Source: Bradyrhizobium sp. cir1
Lineage (GTDB): Bacteria; Pseudomonadota; Alphaproteobacteria; Rhizobiales; Xanthobacteraceae
Assembly: GCF_014198245.1 (NCBI RefSeq)
Contig: NZ_JACIHE010000024.1
Location: 1-64,000 of the forward strand
DNA: 64,000 nt
Direction: 5' to 3'
Shown here: positions 36,008-45,001 of the stretch, in pieces
Layout: each line of letters begins with the position of its first letter
How positions within the stretch are numbered: the stretch's first letter is position 1
Notes under the pieces: model-generated
The model's database searches: none
Told to the model about the DNA's origin: nothing
The model's input: the letters and a program-made list of their open reading frames with translations, nothing else
Translations under genes and position numbers: made by a program

Positions 36008-38335
36008 ATGGGAATCCCTTGCCGGACCGCGGCAAAACTGCCGGATATCCATGGCGACAAGACGCCTGTTGCGCTAAGCCTGTCGTCGTCTCAAACAGGA
36101 CTTTTCAGCGGCGAGCGCCAGGACGTGACCGACCCAGCGATTACTCTCAGTCCGCACCCGCGGTTCAAGCCAGCCCTCAAGCGTGCGCTGAACGACATGT
36201 TGGGTGGCAGCGCTGCCAGCGTCCTGACCATCACCTTCGGGCTCTCCTACGCATTGCTGATCTTTGCGGGCCCGCTGTCGCCCTATCTGTCCTACGGCAT
36301 CGCGGCAACCTTCATCAGCTCCGCGGCGCTTGCAGCCGTCGTCGCACTCGGCAGCTCCCTGCCCTTCGCGGTCGCCGCCCCTGATAGCTCGACCGCCGCC
36401 GTGACCGGAATACTGGCGGCCTCGGTGCTCGAACGGATCGAGGCGACGAGCCCGTCGACGCCGCTGCTGTTGCCCATCCTGATCACGCTCGGCCTGTCGA
36501 CGGTGCTGACCGGCGTGGTGCTGTGCGGATTGGGCCTGACGCGGATGGGCCGCGCCATTCGCTACGTCCCATACCCCGTTGTCGGCGGCTTCCTCGGTGC
36601 CACCGGGCTCCTGATCGTCATGGGTGCGATCCGCGTCATCACCGATCATCCCGTCGCGACGCTGCTGCGTTTCGCCAACGGCACGACATTGCTGGAGCTC
36701 GGCGCCGCCTGCGCCATGGCGCTGGTGCTGTATCTGACCTGGCATCGCTCGCGCAGCCCGTTCGGACTGCCGATCATCCTGGTCGGCGGCGTGCTCACGG
36801 CGCATCTGGCATTCTGGATCACCGGCATCTCGCTCGGCGAGGCCCGCGCTCTGGGCTGGACGTTCGAGCCGCCGCCCAAGGCGGCCTTCATGATGCCCTG
36901 GCACGCCGAGGGCCTCATCCACTATCCCTGGTTCGCCGTGCCCGACCTGCTCGCCAATTTCGTCGCCGTCATCTTCGTTACCGCGTCGAGCACGCTGTTC
37001 AACACCACCGGGATCGAAGTCGCCGTACATCGTGAAGCCAATCTGGAACGCGAGCTGAACGTCACCGGCGCCGCCAACATGCTGACAGGCGCGCTCGGCG
37101 GCTATGCCGGCTGCGTCTCGATCAGCCGCTCCGTTCTCAACTTCAGCAGCGGCGGCCGCGGCCGCCTGTCCGGCCTCACGGTCGCGGCGCTGTCGCTGTT
37201 GATGCTCGCGATCGCGCCGCAGCTGCTCGGCTTCATCCCGAAATTCGTGCTGGGCGGTCTGCTGCTCTATCTCGGCGCCGACCAGCTGCACAAATGGATC
37301 ATCGAATCGCGCAGGCGGCTGTCGAAGCTCGAATATCTCTCGCTGGTCGCCATCATCGCGATCATCGTGACCTGGGGTTTCGTGCCGGGCATCCTGATCG
37401 GCGTAATCATCGGCTGCACCACGTTTGCATTCAGCGCCGCAAGGGTGGAGTCGATCAAATACAGCTTCGACGGCTCGGAATACCGTTCCTCGCTCGACCG
37501 CTCGCGCGACGACCAGGATGTGCTGCTGGCCCATGGCGGCAAGATCCAGGGCCTGAACCTGCAGAGCTATCTGTTCTTCGGCTCCGCCAACCGGCTCTAC
37601 CAGCACGTCAAGCAGCTGCTGCAGGAGCGCCCCGAATGCCGCTATCTGCTGTTCGACTTCAAGCTCGTCACCGGCGTGGATTCGTCGGCCGCCTACAGCT
37701 TCGCCCAGATCAAACGCAGCGCGGCGGATCTCGGCGTCGAGCTGATCCTGGTGCATCTGTCGGCCTCGGCCGAGAAGGTGCTGCGCGCCAGCGACTTCAT
37801 CGGCGAGGGCGTCACCATCATCGGCGAGCTCGATCGCGCGCTGGAATGGTGCGAGAACGAAATCATCTCGCAGCATCAGGACCTGGCGCGGGAAGAAGCC
37901 AGCTTGCGCGACTGGTTCGCGCGCATCCTCGGCAGCGAGGAGGATGCGGACGAACTGATCCGCCGCTGCCAGCGCATCGAGGTCGAGGCCGGCGAGGTCA
38001 TCGTGAAGGCGGGCGATCCGGCCGATTCCATGCATTTCATTCTCGACGGCCGCGTCGGCATCATGATCCCCGCCGATGACGGCCGCACCACGCGCGTGCG
38101 CAGTCTCGGCCGCTACACCACGATCGGCGAGATGGGCCTGGTGTCACGCACGCCGCGGAGCGCGACAATCCAGGCCGAGGTCGACAGCGTGCTCTACGTA
38201 CTCAACATCCACCAGTTCGACGCGATCAAGTCCGAAGCCCCCGGGCTCAGCAACAAGCTGCTGACCTATTTCGTGTCGGTCATGGCCGAGCGGCTGACCT
38301 TTGCGAACCGGATGATTGCGGTGTTGAGACGGTGA
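36008..38335 (+). CDS. SulP-type anion transporter fused to STAS and cyclic-nucleotide-binding domains
   Basis: The start is uncertain: ATG 36008 (775 residues), GTG 35951 or GTG 36125 are all in frame. About 10-12 membrane helices (from residue 45 to 430) form the SulP permease, with SSTAAVTGILAASVL and the FNTTGIEVAVHREAN loop. A STAS domain follows at about 506-619. A cNMP-binding domain at about 650-765 has VKAGDPADSMHFILDGRVG and a phosphate-binding cassette GEMGLVSRTPRSATI with the conserved Glu and Arg. SulP proteins move sulfate, bicarbonate or dicarboxylates; the fusion suggests nucleotide control of transport. Some cyanobacterial and proteobacterial SulP fusions are known. Confidence 0.85.
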   Translation: MGIPCRTAAKLPDIHGDKTPVALSLSSSQTGLFSGERQDVTDPAITLSPHPRFKPALKRALNDMLGGSAASVLTITFGLSYALLIFAGPLSPYLSYGIAATFISSAALAAVVALGSSLPFAVAAPDSSTAAVTGILAASVLERIEATSPSTPLLLPILITLGLSTVLTGVVLCGLGLTRMGRAIRYVPYPVVGGFLGATGLLIVMGAIRVITDHPVATLLRFANGTTLLELGAACAMALVLYLTWHRSRSPFGLPIILVGGVLTAHLAFWITGISLGEARALGWTFEPPPKAAFMMPWHAEGLIHYPWFAVPDLLANFVAVIFVTASSTLFNTTGIEVAVHREANLERELNVTGAANMLTGALGGYAGCVSISRSVLNFSSGGRGRLSGLTVAALSLLMLAIAPQLLGFIPKFVLGGLLLYLGADQLHKWIIESRRRLSKLEYLSLVAIIAIIVTWGFVPGILIGVIIGCTTFAFSAARVESIKYSFDGSEYRSSLDRSRDDQDVLLAHGGKIQGLNLQSYLFFGSANRLYQHVKQLLQERPECRYLLFDFKLVTGVDSSAAYSFAQIKRSAADLGVELILVHLSASAEKVLRASDFIGEGVTIIGELDRALEWCENEIISQHQDLAREEASLRDWFARILGSEEDADELIRRCQRIEVEAGEVIVKAGDPADSMHFILDGRVGIMIPADDGRTTRVRSLGRYTTIGEMGLVSRTPRSATIQAEVDSVLYVLNIHQFDAIKSEAPGLSNKLLTYFVSVMAERLTFANRMIAVLRR

Positions 38336-38341
38336 GAGGCG

Positions 38342-38412
38342 CGTAGTCCGGATGAGCGTAGCGATATGCGGGACCAGTCGTCCCGGATGTCGCTACGCTC
38401 ATCCGGGCTACG
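38342..38412. repeat. Palindromic repeat (GTAGCCCGGATGAGCG type)
   Basis: Cgtagtccggatgagcgtagcgat and atcgctacgctcatccgggctacg-like halves are inverted, seven bases after the transporter's stop. This is a well-known kind of palindromic unit in Bradyrhizobium intergenic DNA. Confidence 0.55.
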
Positions 38413-38422
38413 AAGCTAGCCT

Positions 38423-38539
38423 CGTCATTGCGAGGAGCCCGCGACAAAATTGCGAAGCAACTTTGCGCTGGTGCGACGAAGCAATCCAGACTGTCTCAGT
38501 GGAAAGATTCTGGATTGCTTCGCTTCGCTCGCAATAACG
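38423..38539. repeat. Palindromic repeat, family E (CATTGCGAGGAG type)
   Basis: Cgtcattgcgag and ctcgcaataacg form the ends; cgaagcaatccaga and ttctggattgcttcg form a central stem; the side arms are ttgc-gaa-gcaa and cttcgctcg. The plan resembles families B, C and D. Confidence 0.6.
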
Positions 38540-38558
38540 TGGAGGGGGCCGGTGTGCC

Positions 38559-40046
38559 TCACACCCCCGCCATCATCACGTATTTGATCTCGACATATTC
38601 TTCCATGCCGTGACGCGAGCCTTCGCGTCCCAGACCGCTTTCCTTGACGCCGCCGAAGGGCGCGACTTCGGTGGTGATCAGGCCGGTGTTGACGCCGACC
38701 ATGCCCGACTCCAGCGCTTCGGCGACGCGCCAGACGCGGCCGAGATCGCGGGAGTAGAAGTAGGAGGCAAGCCCGAACGGCGAGGCGTTGCACATCGCGA
38801 TGACGTCGGCCTCGTCCTTGAAGCGGATCACCGGGGCGAGCGGGCCGAAGGTTTCTTCCTGCGACACCAGCGAGTCCGGCTTGACGTCAGCGAGCACCGT
38901 CGGCTCGAAGAAGGAGCGGCCGAGCTCGCTGCGCTTGCCGCCGGTGACAACCTTGGCACCACGCTTCACCGCGTCGGCGATATGGCGCTCGACCTTGTCG
39001 ACGGCCTTCATGTTGATCAGGGGCCCTTGCGTGACGCCGCTCTCGGTGCCGTCGCCGATCTTCATCGCTGCGACCTTCGCCGACAGCTTCTTCACGAACT
39101 CGTCGTAGATCTTGTCCTGGGCGTAGAGGCGGTTGGCGCAGACGCAGGTCTGGCCCATGTTGCGATATTTCGAGACGATCGCGCCTTCGACAGCCGCATC
39201 GATGTCGGCGTCGTCGAACACGATGAACGGCGCGTTGCCGCCGAGCTCGAGGCCAAGCCGCTTCACGCCGACGGAGGCCTGCTGGTAGAGGATCTTGCCG
39301 ACCGCAGTCGAGCCGGTGAAGCCGACGAAGCGCACCGCGGGATGCTCGCACAGCACCTTGCCGATCGGCGGCGCGTCACCGGTGATGATGTTGAGCACGC
39401 CCTTGGGGATGCCGGCCTTCTCGGCGAGCACGGCGAGCGCCAGCGCCGACAGCGGCGTCTCGTTGGCGGGCTTGAGCACCACGGTGCAGCCGGCAGCGAG
39501 CGCCGGCGAGACTTTTCGGGTGATCATCGAGTTCGGGAAATTCCACGGCGTGATCGCACCGCAGACACCGATCGGCTGCTTGATCGCGAGCAGCCGCGCA
39601 TCGGGCCGCTGGCTCGGGATAGTCTCGCCATAGACGCGGCGAGCCTCTTCGGCGAAGAACTCGATATAGGCAGCGCCGATATCGACCTCGCCAAGTGCCT
39701 CGGACAGCGGCTTGCCCTGCTCGGAGGTGAGGATCAGCGCAAGGTCCTCGCGATTGGCGGTGATCAGCTCGAACCATCTGCGCAAAATGTTGGAGCGCTG
39801 CTTGGCGGTGTGCTTGGCCCAGGCCGGGAAGGCACGCTCGGCGGCTTCGACCGCTTTGGTGGTCTCGTCCGCGCCAAGCTGCGGGACCTTTGCCAGCTCG
39901 ACGCCGGTCGCGGGATTGTTCACCGCGAAGACCGGCGTGCCGACCCAGGCACCATCGATGTAGCAGGCCTCCTTCAGCAGCGAGGGGTCCTTCAACCGGT
40001 CGCGCAGGGTGGCGGTGGCTTGCGTGGCGCGGGCGGCAGCGGTCAT
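38559..40046 (-). CDS. gabD: NAD(P)-dependent succinate-semialdehyde dehydrogenase
   Basis: The ATG at 40046 has GGGAG upstream; the 495-residue protein is a full aldehyde dehydrogenase. It contains TPWNFPNSMITRKV, GFTGSTAVGK, the catalytic Glu in LELGGNAPFIVFDDAD, and the catalytic Cys in GQTCVCANRLY. The overall sequence is closest to GabD, which oxidises succinate semialdehyde to succinate in GABA breakdown. The neighbouring aminotransferase gene is missing here, so the assignment rests on the protein alone. Related glutarate-semialdehyde dehydrogenases cannot be excluded. Confidence 0.88.
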   Translation of the reverse strand: MTAAARATQATATLRDRLKDPSLLKEACYIDGAWVGTPVFAVNNPATGVELAKVPQLGADETTKAVEAAERAFPAWAKHTAKQRSNILRRWFELITANREDLALILTSEQGKPLSEALGEVDIGAAYIEFFAEEARRVYGETIPSQRPDARLLAIKQPIGVCGAITPWNFPNSMITRKVSPALAAGCTVVLKPANETPLSALALAVLAEKAGIPKGVLNIITGDAPPIGKVLCEHPAVRFVGFTGSTAVGKILYQQASVGVKRLGLELGGNAPFIVFDDADIDAAVEGAIVSKYRNMGQTCVCANRLYAQDKIYDEFVKKLSAKVAAMKIGDGTESGVTQGPLINMKAVDKVERHIADAVKRGAKVVTGGKRSELGRSFFEPTVLADVKPDSLVSQEETFGPLAPVIRFKDEADVIAMCNASPFGLASYFYSRDLGRVWRVAEALESGMVGVNTGLITTEVAPFGGVKESGLGREGSRHGMEEYVEIKYVMMAGV

Positions 40047-40215
40047 GGCGTTCTCCCTGAGGGCGATCGGATCGGCCCGGGATATAGGGACGGGCGGCGC
40101 GCAATGCACCGCCCCGCAACGCACATCTGATGAGAGTTAAATTCGGGGCGGCGAGTCCTTCACCTCTCCCCGGCGGCGCTATGGGAGAGGTTTGGCATCG
40201 CGCTCCAGGAAGCCG

Positions 40216-40536
40216 TCACGCCGCGCCGCTCATATAGGTCTCGCGCCGGCCGATCATGCGCTCGGCGGCCGCCTTGGCATCGGACTTCGAGGAGGTCGCG
40301 CAGGTCCGATATTCGAGATCGGGAACGTCGGAGGTATCGCGGCGACCGAACCAGCTCTTCGAGCCGACCGGCAGCAGCGCCAGCGATTGCGCCAGATTGT
40401 CGACCGCGCCGAAGGAATAGAGTGCGCCAGTGCCGGCGACACGGACCTCATAAATGCCGGGCGAGATCGGCGCCTCGAGGTTATCGCCCCGTCCGGGACG
40501 GGGATAGCGCTTCCATTCGCTCCAGGTCGAAATCAT
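40216..40536 (-). CDS. Conserved small hypothetical protein
   Basis: The ORF encodes 106 residues, beginning MISTWSEWKRYPRPGRGDNLEAPISPGIYEVRVAG. The N-terminal half has a GIYEVR motif followed by a beta-like segment, and the C-terminal half is charged (TSSKSDAKAAAERMIGRRE). There is no signal peptide. The GIYEVR.AGTG pattern loosely recalls GIY-type small domains, but no catalytic Arg/Glu set is visible. It is probably a real gene; function is unknown. Confidence 0.6.
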   Translation of the reverse strand: MISTWSEWKRYPRPGRGDNLEAPISPGIYEVRVAGTGALYSFGAVDNLAQSLALLPVGSKSWFGRRDTSDVPDLEYRTCATSSKSDAKAAAERMIGRRETYMSGAA

Positions 40537-40879
40537 CTGAGGTCCCCCACGGCCGGTGCGGCCGCCAAATTTGCATCAAGTCTTAAGGTCGGCCGTCGAT
40601 TGGGCCGGGTGCTGAACATCGCAACGCACAAAATATTTCAAGTGCTTCCAAACACACGAAACATATTGCCAAGGCCCATCCATGGTCACGGCTCGTTGCG
40701 GTCATCCACCGCAGATTGTGACGAAGTTTGGCAGTTCAACTGTCTTGTCGTCCTGCGTAGGGCGCGGGCCGTCAAGTCACGACATCGCGACCCGCGCGAA
40801 GGCGGAGGCGCTTGCCGCGCGCGAGCCGCGGGAGGACAATCGATCACTTCCAACAATAATCAAACCGGAGGAAACGCGC
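40537..40879. other. 343-bp divergent intergenic region
   Basis: The stretch is more A/T-rich than its surroundings around 40620-40680 (caaaatatttcaag, aaacatattgcc). No repeat, RNA gene or clear promoter hexamer pair is visible. It should carry the promoters of the small reverse gene and the serine hydrolase gene. Confidence 0.35.
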
Positions 40880-42073
40880 ATGCAAAGCCAGGCCCAGATC
40901 GACGAGATTCTGCGCAAGACCAGCGATGCCAAGGAGATTCCCGGCGTCGTCGCGATCGCCGCGAGCGGTAACGACGTGCTGTATCAGGGCGCGTTCGGCA
41001 AGCGCGACCTCTCCAAGCCCGATGCGATGACGCTGGACAGCGTGTTCTGGATCGCCTCGATGACGAAGGCGGTGACATCGGCAGGCGCGATGCAACTGGT
41101 CGAACAGGGCAAACTGTCGCTGGATGCACCGATCGGCGAGGTGCTGCCCGATCTCGCCAAGCCGCAGGTGCTCGAGGGCTTTGATGCCAAGGGCGAGCCG
41201 ATGCTGCGGCCGGCCAAGGGCGCGATCACGCTGCGTCACCTCATGACCCACACCGCCGGCTTCTGCTACAATATGTGGAACGGCGATAACGCGACCTATC
41301 TGGAGAAGACCGGGACGCCGCCGATCACGACCTGCCAGAACGCGGCGCTGAAGACGCCGATCGCGTCCGATCCCGGCACGCGCTGGGAGTATGGTACCAA
41401 TATTGATTTCGTCGGCAAGGCAGTGGAGGCCGTCAGCGGCAAGCGGCTCGACGCCTACCTGCGCGACAATATGTTCGCCCCGCTCGGCATGAGCGACACG
41501 GCGTTCAAGATTACTGACAGCATGCGCAAGCGCCTGGTCGGTATGCATGCGCGCGGCGAGAACGGCCAGCTCGCGGCAATCCCGTTCGAGCTCGAACAGG
41601 AGCCGGAATTCCACATGGGCGGCGGCGGGCTCTATTCGACCGCGGGCGACTACATCAAGTTCACCCAGATGATCTTGAACAAGGGCCGCGGCAACGGCAA
41701 TCAGGTGCTGAAGGCCGAGACCGTCGCGACGATGGGGCAGAACCACATCGGCGATCTCAACGTCACCAAGATGACCTCGGTGGCGCCGATGTACACCAAT
41801 GACGTCGACCTCTATCCGGACCAGGTGAAGAAGTGGGGCCTCAGCTTCCTCATCAACACCGCCAAGACGCCTGAGGGCCGCAGCGCGAACAGCCTCGCCT
41901 GGGCGGGTCTCGCCAACACCTATTACTGGATCGACCCCTCGCGCGACGTCACCGGCGTGATCCTGATGCAGGTGTTGCCGTTTGCCGACGCGAAATGCCT
42001 GGAGGCATTCGCGGGCTTCGAGCGCGGAATCTATGCCGGGCTCGATGCGGGGAGCGGGCAGAAGGCGGCGTGA
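40880..42073 (+). CDS. Serine hydrolase (beta-lactamase/esterase family)
   Basis: Start ATG 40880 lies behind CGGAGGAAAC, giving 397 residues. The S-x-x-K motif is Ser60-Met-Thr-Lys63 in FWIASMTKAVT. The Tyr motif is WEYGTNIDF (Tyr171), and the third motif is likely the region HMGGGGLYSTAGDY. This is the class C beta-lactamase-like esterase family (EstB, 6-aminohexanoate-dimer hydrolases). There is no signal peptide, which suggests a cytoplasmic esterase rather than a beta-lactamase. The substrate is unknown. Confidence 0.88.
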   Translation: MQSQAQIDEILRKTSDAKEIPGVVAIAASGNDVLYQGAFGKRDLSKPDAMTLDSVFWIASMTKAVTSAGAMQLVEQGKLSLDAPIGEVLPDLAKPQVLEGFDAKGEPMLRPAKGAITLRHLMTHTAGFCYNMWNGDNATYLEKTGTPPITTCQNAALKTPIASDPGTRWEYGTNIDFVGKAVEAVSGKRLDAYLRDNMFAPLGMSDTAFKITDSMRKRLVGMHARGENGQLAAIPFELEQEPEFHMGGGGLYSTAGDYIKFTQMILNKGRGNGNQVLKAETVATMGQNHIGDLNVTKMTSVAPMYTNDVDLYPDQVKKWGLSFLINTAKTPEGRSANSLAWAGLANTYYWIDPSRDVTGVILMQVLPFADAKCLEAFAGFERGIYAGLDAGSGQKAA

Positions 42074-42102
42074 GAGGCTGAGCGCTTCGCCACACAACGA
42101 CT

Positions 42103-42201
42103 GTCATTCCCCGCGAAAGCGGGGAATCCAGTACGCCGCAGCCCCTCGGTAAATCACTGACGTCTCGGAGTACTGGATCGCCCGCCTTCGCGGGCGATGA
42201 C
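42103..42201. repeat. Cloverleaf-type palindromic element, family C copy 3
   Basis: The outer gtcat and atgac enclose arms tccccgc-gaaa-gcgggga and cgcccgc-cttc-gcgggcg, with a central atccagta / tactggat stem. Relative to copy 2 it is inverted. It sits between convergent genes, 30 bases after the hydrolase stop. Confidence 0.75.
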
Positions 42202-42227
42202 AGCGGAGGGTAAGGGGCAAGCTTGCG

Positions 42228-43229
42228 CTAAACCGTCAACCCGCGCTGGCCGGCGAGCTCCTTCAGCGACACCAGCGGACGGGCGCCGATGTGCTGGATC
42301 ACTTCGGCGGCGGCGAGCGCGCCGAGCTCGCCGCACTGCTTGTAGGCAAGATTGCGCGCGAGACCGTAGAGGAAGCCGGCGGCGAAGAGGTCGCCGGCGC
42401 CGGTGGTGTCGACGACCTTGTCGACCGGGAAGGCGGGCGCTGCGACGGCGTCTTCCGACGACACCACCATGCAGCCCTTCTCGCTGCGGGTGACGACGCC
42501 GAGATTGACGTCGTTGCGCAGCTGCTTCAGCGCGGTGTCGAAGTCCGAGGTCATGTAGAGCGAATGCAGCTCGGACTCATTGGCGAAGACGATGTCGACG
42601 GTGCCATTGCGCATCAGCGAGAGAAACTCGTCGCGATACCGATCGACGCAGAAGGAATCCGACAGCGTCAGCGCCACCTTGCGCCTGGCGTCATGCGCGA
42701 TCTTGGCGGCCTTGACGAAGGCCTCCTTGGCGTTCTTGGGGTCCCAGAGATAGCCTTCGAGATAGACGATTGCAGCGCTCGCGATCTCGGCCGGGTCGAT
42801 GTCGGCGGGCGACAAATCCTGCGCCGCGCCGAGATAGGTGTTCATGGTGCGCTCGCCGTCATCGGTGACGAGGATGTAGGAGCAGCCGGTGGCGGGTCCG
42901 TCCGTCGCGGCGGGCGTGTTGAAGGCGACGCCGGCGGCGCGGATGTCGTGGACGTAGAGCTTGCCGATCTGGTCGTCCTTGACCTTGCCGACATAGGCGG
43001 CACGTGCCCCCAAGCTGCCGATGCCGACGATGGTGTTGGCGGCAGATCCCCCCGAGACTTCCGTTGCCGGCCCCATGTCATTGTAGATGGCCGCAGCCCG
43101 CGCCTCGTCGATCAGGGACATGCTGCCCTTGGTCATGCCGTGCTTGGCCAAAAAGGCTTCGTCGGTCCTGACCAGCACGTCGAACAGAGCGTTGCCGATC
43201 CCGAGAACGTCATATTTCGTGTCAGCCAT
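42228..43229 (-). CDS. PfkB family kinase, probable adenosine kinase
   Basis: The 333-residue protein is a ribokinase-like sugar or nucleoside kinase. The first PfkB signature is GGSAANTIVGIGSLGARAAYVGKV and the second is DTTGAGDLFAAGFLYGL near residue 285, containing the catalytic Asp. Its similarity to the bacterial adenosine kinase group (start KYDVLGIGNALFDVLV) makes adenosine the likely substrate. It is transcribed away from murJ. Confidence 0.85.
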   Translation of the reverse strand: MADTKYDVLGIGNALFDVLVRTDEAFLAKHGMTKGSMSLIDEARAAAIYNDMGPATEVSGGSAANTIVGIGSLGARAAYVGKVKDDQIGKLYVHDIRAAGVAFNTPAATDGPATGCSYILVTDDGERTMNTYLGAAQDLSPADIDPAEIASAAIVYLEGYLWDPKNAKEAFVKAAKIAHDARRKVALTLSDSFCVDRYRDEFLSLMRNGTVDIVFANESELHSLYMTSDFDTALKQLRNDVNLGVVTRSEKGCMVVSSEDAVAAPAFPVDKVVDTTGAGDLFAAGFLYGLARNLAYKQCGELGALAAAEVIQHIGARPLVSLKELAGQRGLTV

Positions 43230-43354
43230 TCACCTTGATCCTGTTTGGCGGATTGCGATCCCTGCGGAAATCCGCTTCCTGTCGGCCTGAAATCTGGCTC
43301 GCGGCCTATCACGACCGGCCCATCGCGGGCAAGCAACGGTATTATGTCGACCCG

Positions 43355-44890
43355 ATGATCCGCTCTTTCCTGACAGTTTCGACGGGAACACTGGCCTCGC
43401 GGCTGCTGGGCTTTGCGCGCGATTCCATGATTGCCGCATTGCTCGGCACCGGCGCGGTGGCGGATGCGTTTCTGGCGGCGTTCCAGCTCGTCAACGTGGT
43501 GCGACGGCTGCTCAGCGAGGGGGCACTGAATGCGGCGCTGATCCCGGCCTGGCTTCGCGTCAGGGACCGCGACGGCGAAGCGGCTGCATCCGCCTTCGCG
43601 GGTCGCGTGCTCGGCACGGTGAGCGCGGCCCTGATCGCGATCTCGATCGTGATTGCGCTGGTGATGCCGCTGATCATCACGATCATCGCGCCGGGCTTTC
43701 TCGGCAGCGCGACGCTCGATCTTGCGGTCCAGAGCGCGCGGCTGATGCTGCCTTATCTCGCCTTTGCCGGGCCCGTCACGGTGCTGATGGGACTGCTCAA
43801 CGCGCAGAGGCGCTTTGCGCTGACCGCGTTCTCGCCGCTGCTGTTCAACATCGCTCTGATCGCAGCGATCGCGGCGCTGCTCGTCGGACATGCCGACGCG
43901 ACCCTCGCGGCGTGGCTGCTGGCGGCCGCCGTCGGCATCGCCGGCCTGCTGCAATTGTTGATGCTGCTGTCACAGCGGAGCGGACGCCTGGCGGCGCCGT
44001 TGCGCGTGAGTTTTGACAAGGAAATGCGCGGCTTCTTCGCCAAGGCCGTTCCCGGCATGATCGCGAGCTCGGGGCCGCAATGGCTGATGGTCGCGGGCGC
44101 GATCATCGCCTCCGCCACGCCCTCCGCCGTGTCCTGGCTATATTTCGCCAACCGCCTGATCGAGCTGCCGCTCGGCATTGTCGGCGTCGCCATGGGCACG
44201 GTGCTGGTGCCGGAGCTGACGCGGGCCGTCACCAGCGGCGATCGCGAGGCGGTGGCGCATGCGGAATCGCGCGCGCTGGAGCTTGCAGCCGGGCTGGCGC
44301 TGCCGGCAACGCTCGGCCTGATCGTGCTGGCCGAGCCGATCGTGCGGCTATTATTCGAGCATGGCGCCTTCGGCGCGGACGACAGCATGGCAACCGCGCA
44401 TGCATTGATGTGGCTGGCGCTGGGCCTGCCGGCCCACGTGCTGATCAAGGCGCTGTCGCCGGCGTTCTATGCCCGCAGCGACACGATGACGCCGCTCATG
44501 GCCACGGCCAAAGGCTTTGTGGTTGCGGTCGCACTCGCCGTTCTGCTTGGGCATGTCTTCGGTGCAAGCGGGATCGCGGCGAGCATCGCAGCCGGGGCCT
44601 GGAGCAGCGCGATCTCGCTGCTTCGGAAAGGCACCAGCGAATTTGGCTTCTCGGCGGACGATGCCGCGCGAAAACGGCTGCCGCGGATCGTGCTCGCCGC
44701 GGTCGCGATGGGAGCCCTGCTCTGGCTGACCGCGGATCTGATGCCGGCGGAGGCGCATGGCCTGATCCGCTTCATCGTGCTGGGCGTGCAGATCGCGGCC
44801 GGGATCGCGGTCTACGGCCTGCTCCTTCAAATCCTCGGCGCCGCCTCCTGGCGCGAGGCGGCTGCCGCCTTGAAGCGGCCTGCACATTAG
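43355..44890 (+). CDS. murJ: Lipid II flippase MurJ (MviN)
   Basis: Start ATG 43355; 511 residues with about 13-14 membrane helices. The opening SFLTVSTGTLASRLLGFARDSMIAALLGTG is typical of MurJ, and Arg residues in RLLGFARD and around LNAQRRF are those expected in the central cavity. MurJ flips lipid II to the periplasm for peptidoglycan assembly. The murJ-trpS adjacency is widely conserved in alphaproteobacteria. Confidence 0.93.
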   Translation: MIRSFLTVSTGTLASRLLGFARDSMIAALLGTGAVADAFLAAFQLVNVVRRLLSEGALNAALIPAWLRVRDRDGEAAASAFAGRVLGTVSAALIAISIVIALVMPLIITIIAPGFLGSATLDLAVQSARLMLPYLAFAGPVTVLMGLLNAQRRFALTAFSPLLFNIALIAAIAALLVGHADATLAAWLLAAAVGIAGLLQLLMLLSQRSGRLAAPLRVSFDKEMRGFFAKAVPGMIASSGPQWLMVAGAIIASATPSAVSWLYFANRLIELPLGIVGVAMGTVLVPELTRAVTSGDREAVAHAESRALELAAGLALPATLGLIVLAEPIVRLLFEHGAFGADDSMATAHALMWLALGLPAHVLIKALSPAFYARSDTMTPLMATAKGFVVAVALAVLLGHVFGASGIAASIAAGAWSSAISLLRKGTSEFGFSADDAARKRLPRIVLAAVAMGALLWLTADLMPAEAHGLIRFIVLGVQIAAGIAVYGLLLQILGAASWREAAAALKRPAH

Positions 44891-45001
44891 AGGGTCCGCC
44901 CTGCCGATCTCCACCTCTCCCATCGGGAGAGGTGGAATTACCCTTGACGGAGCAGCGCCGCTGTTGGAAACGACGGCCAAATACCTATGGGAAGGCTGAC
45001 C

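Noticed and set aside
36074..38035. 653-codon reverse ORF
   Set aside because: It is antisense to the SulP gene and rich in Gln, Arg and Asp as expected from reversed high-GC codons.
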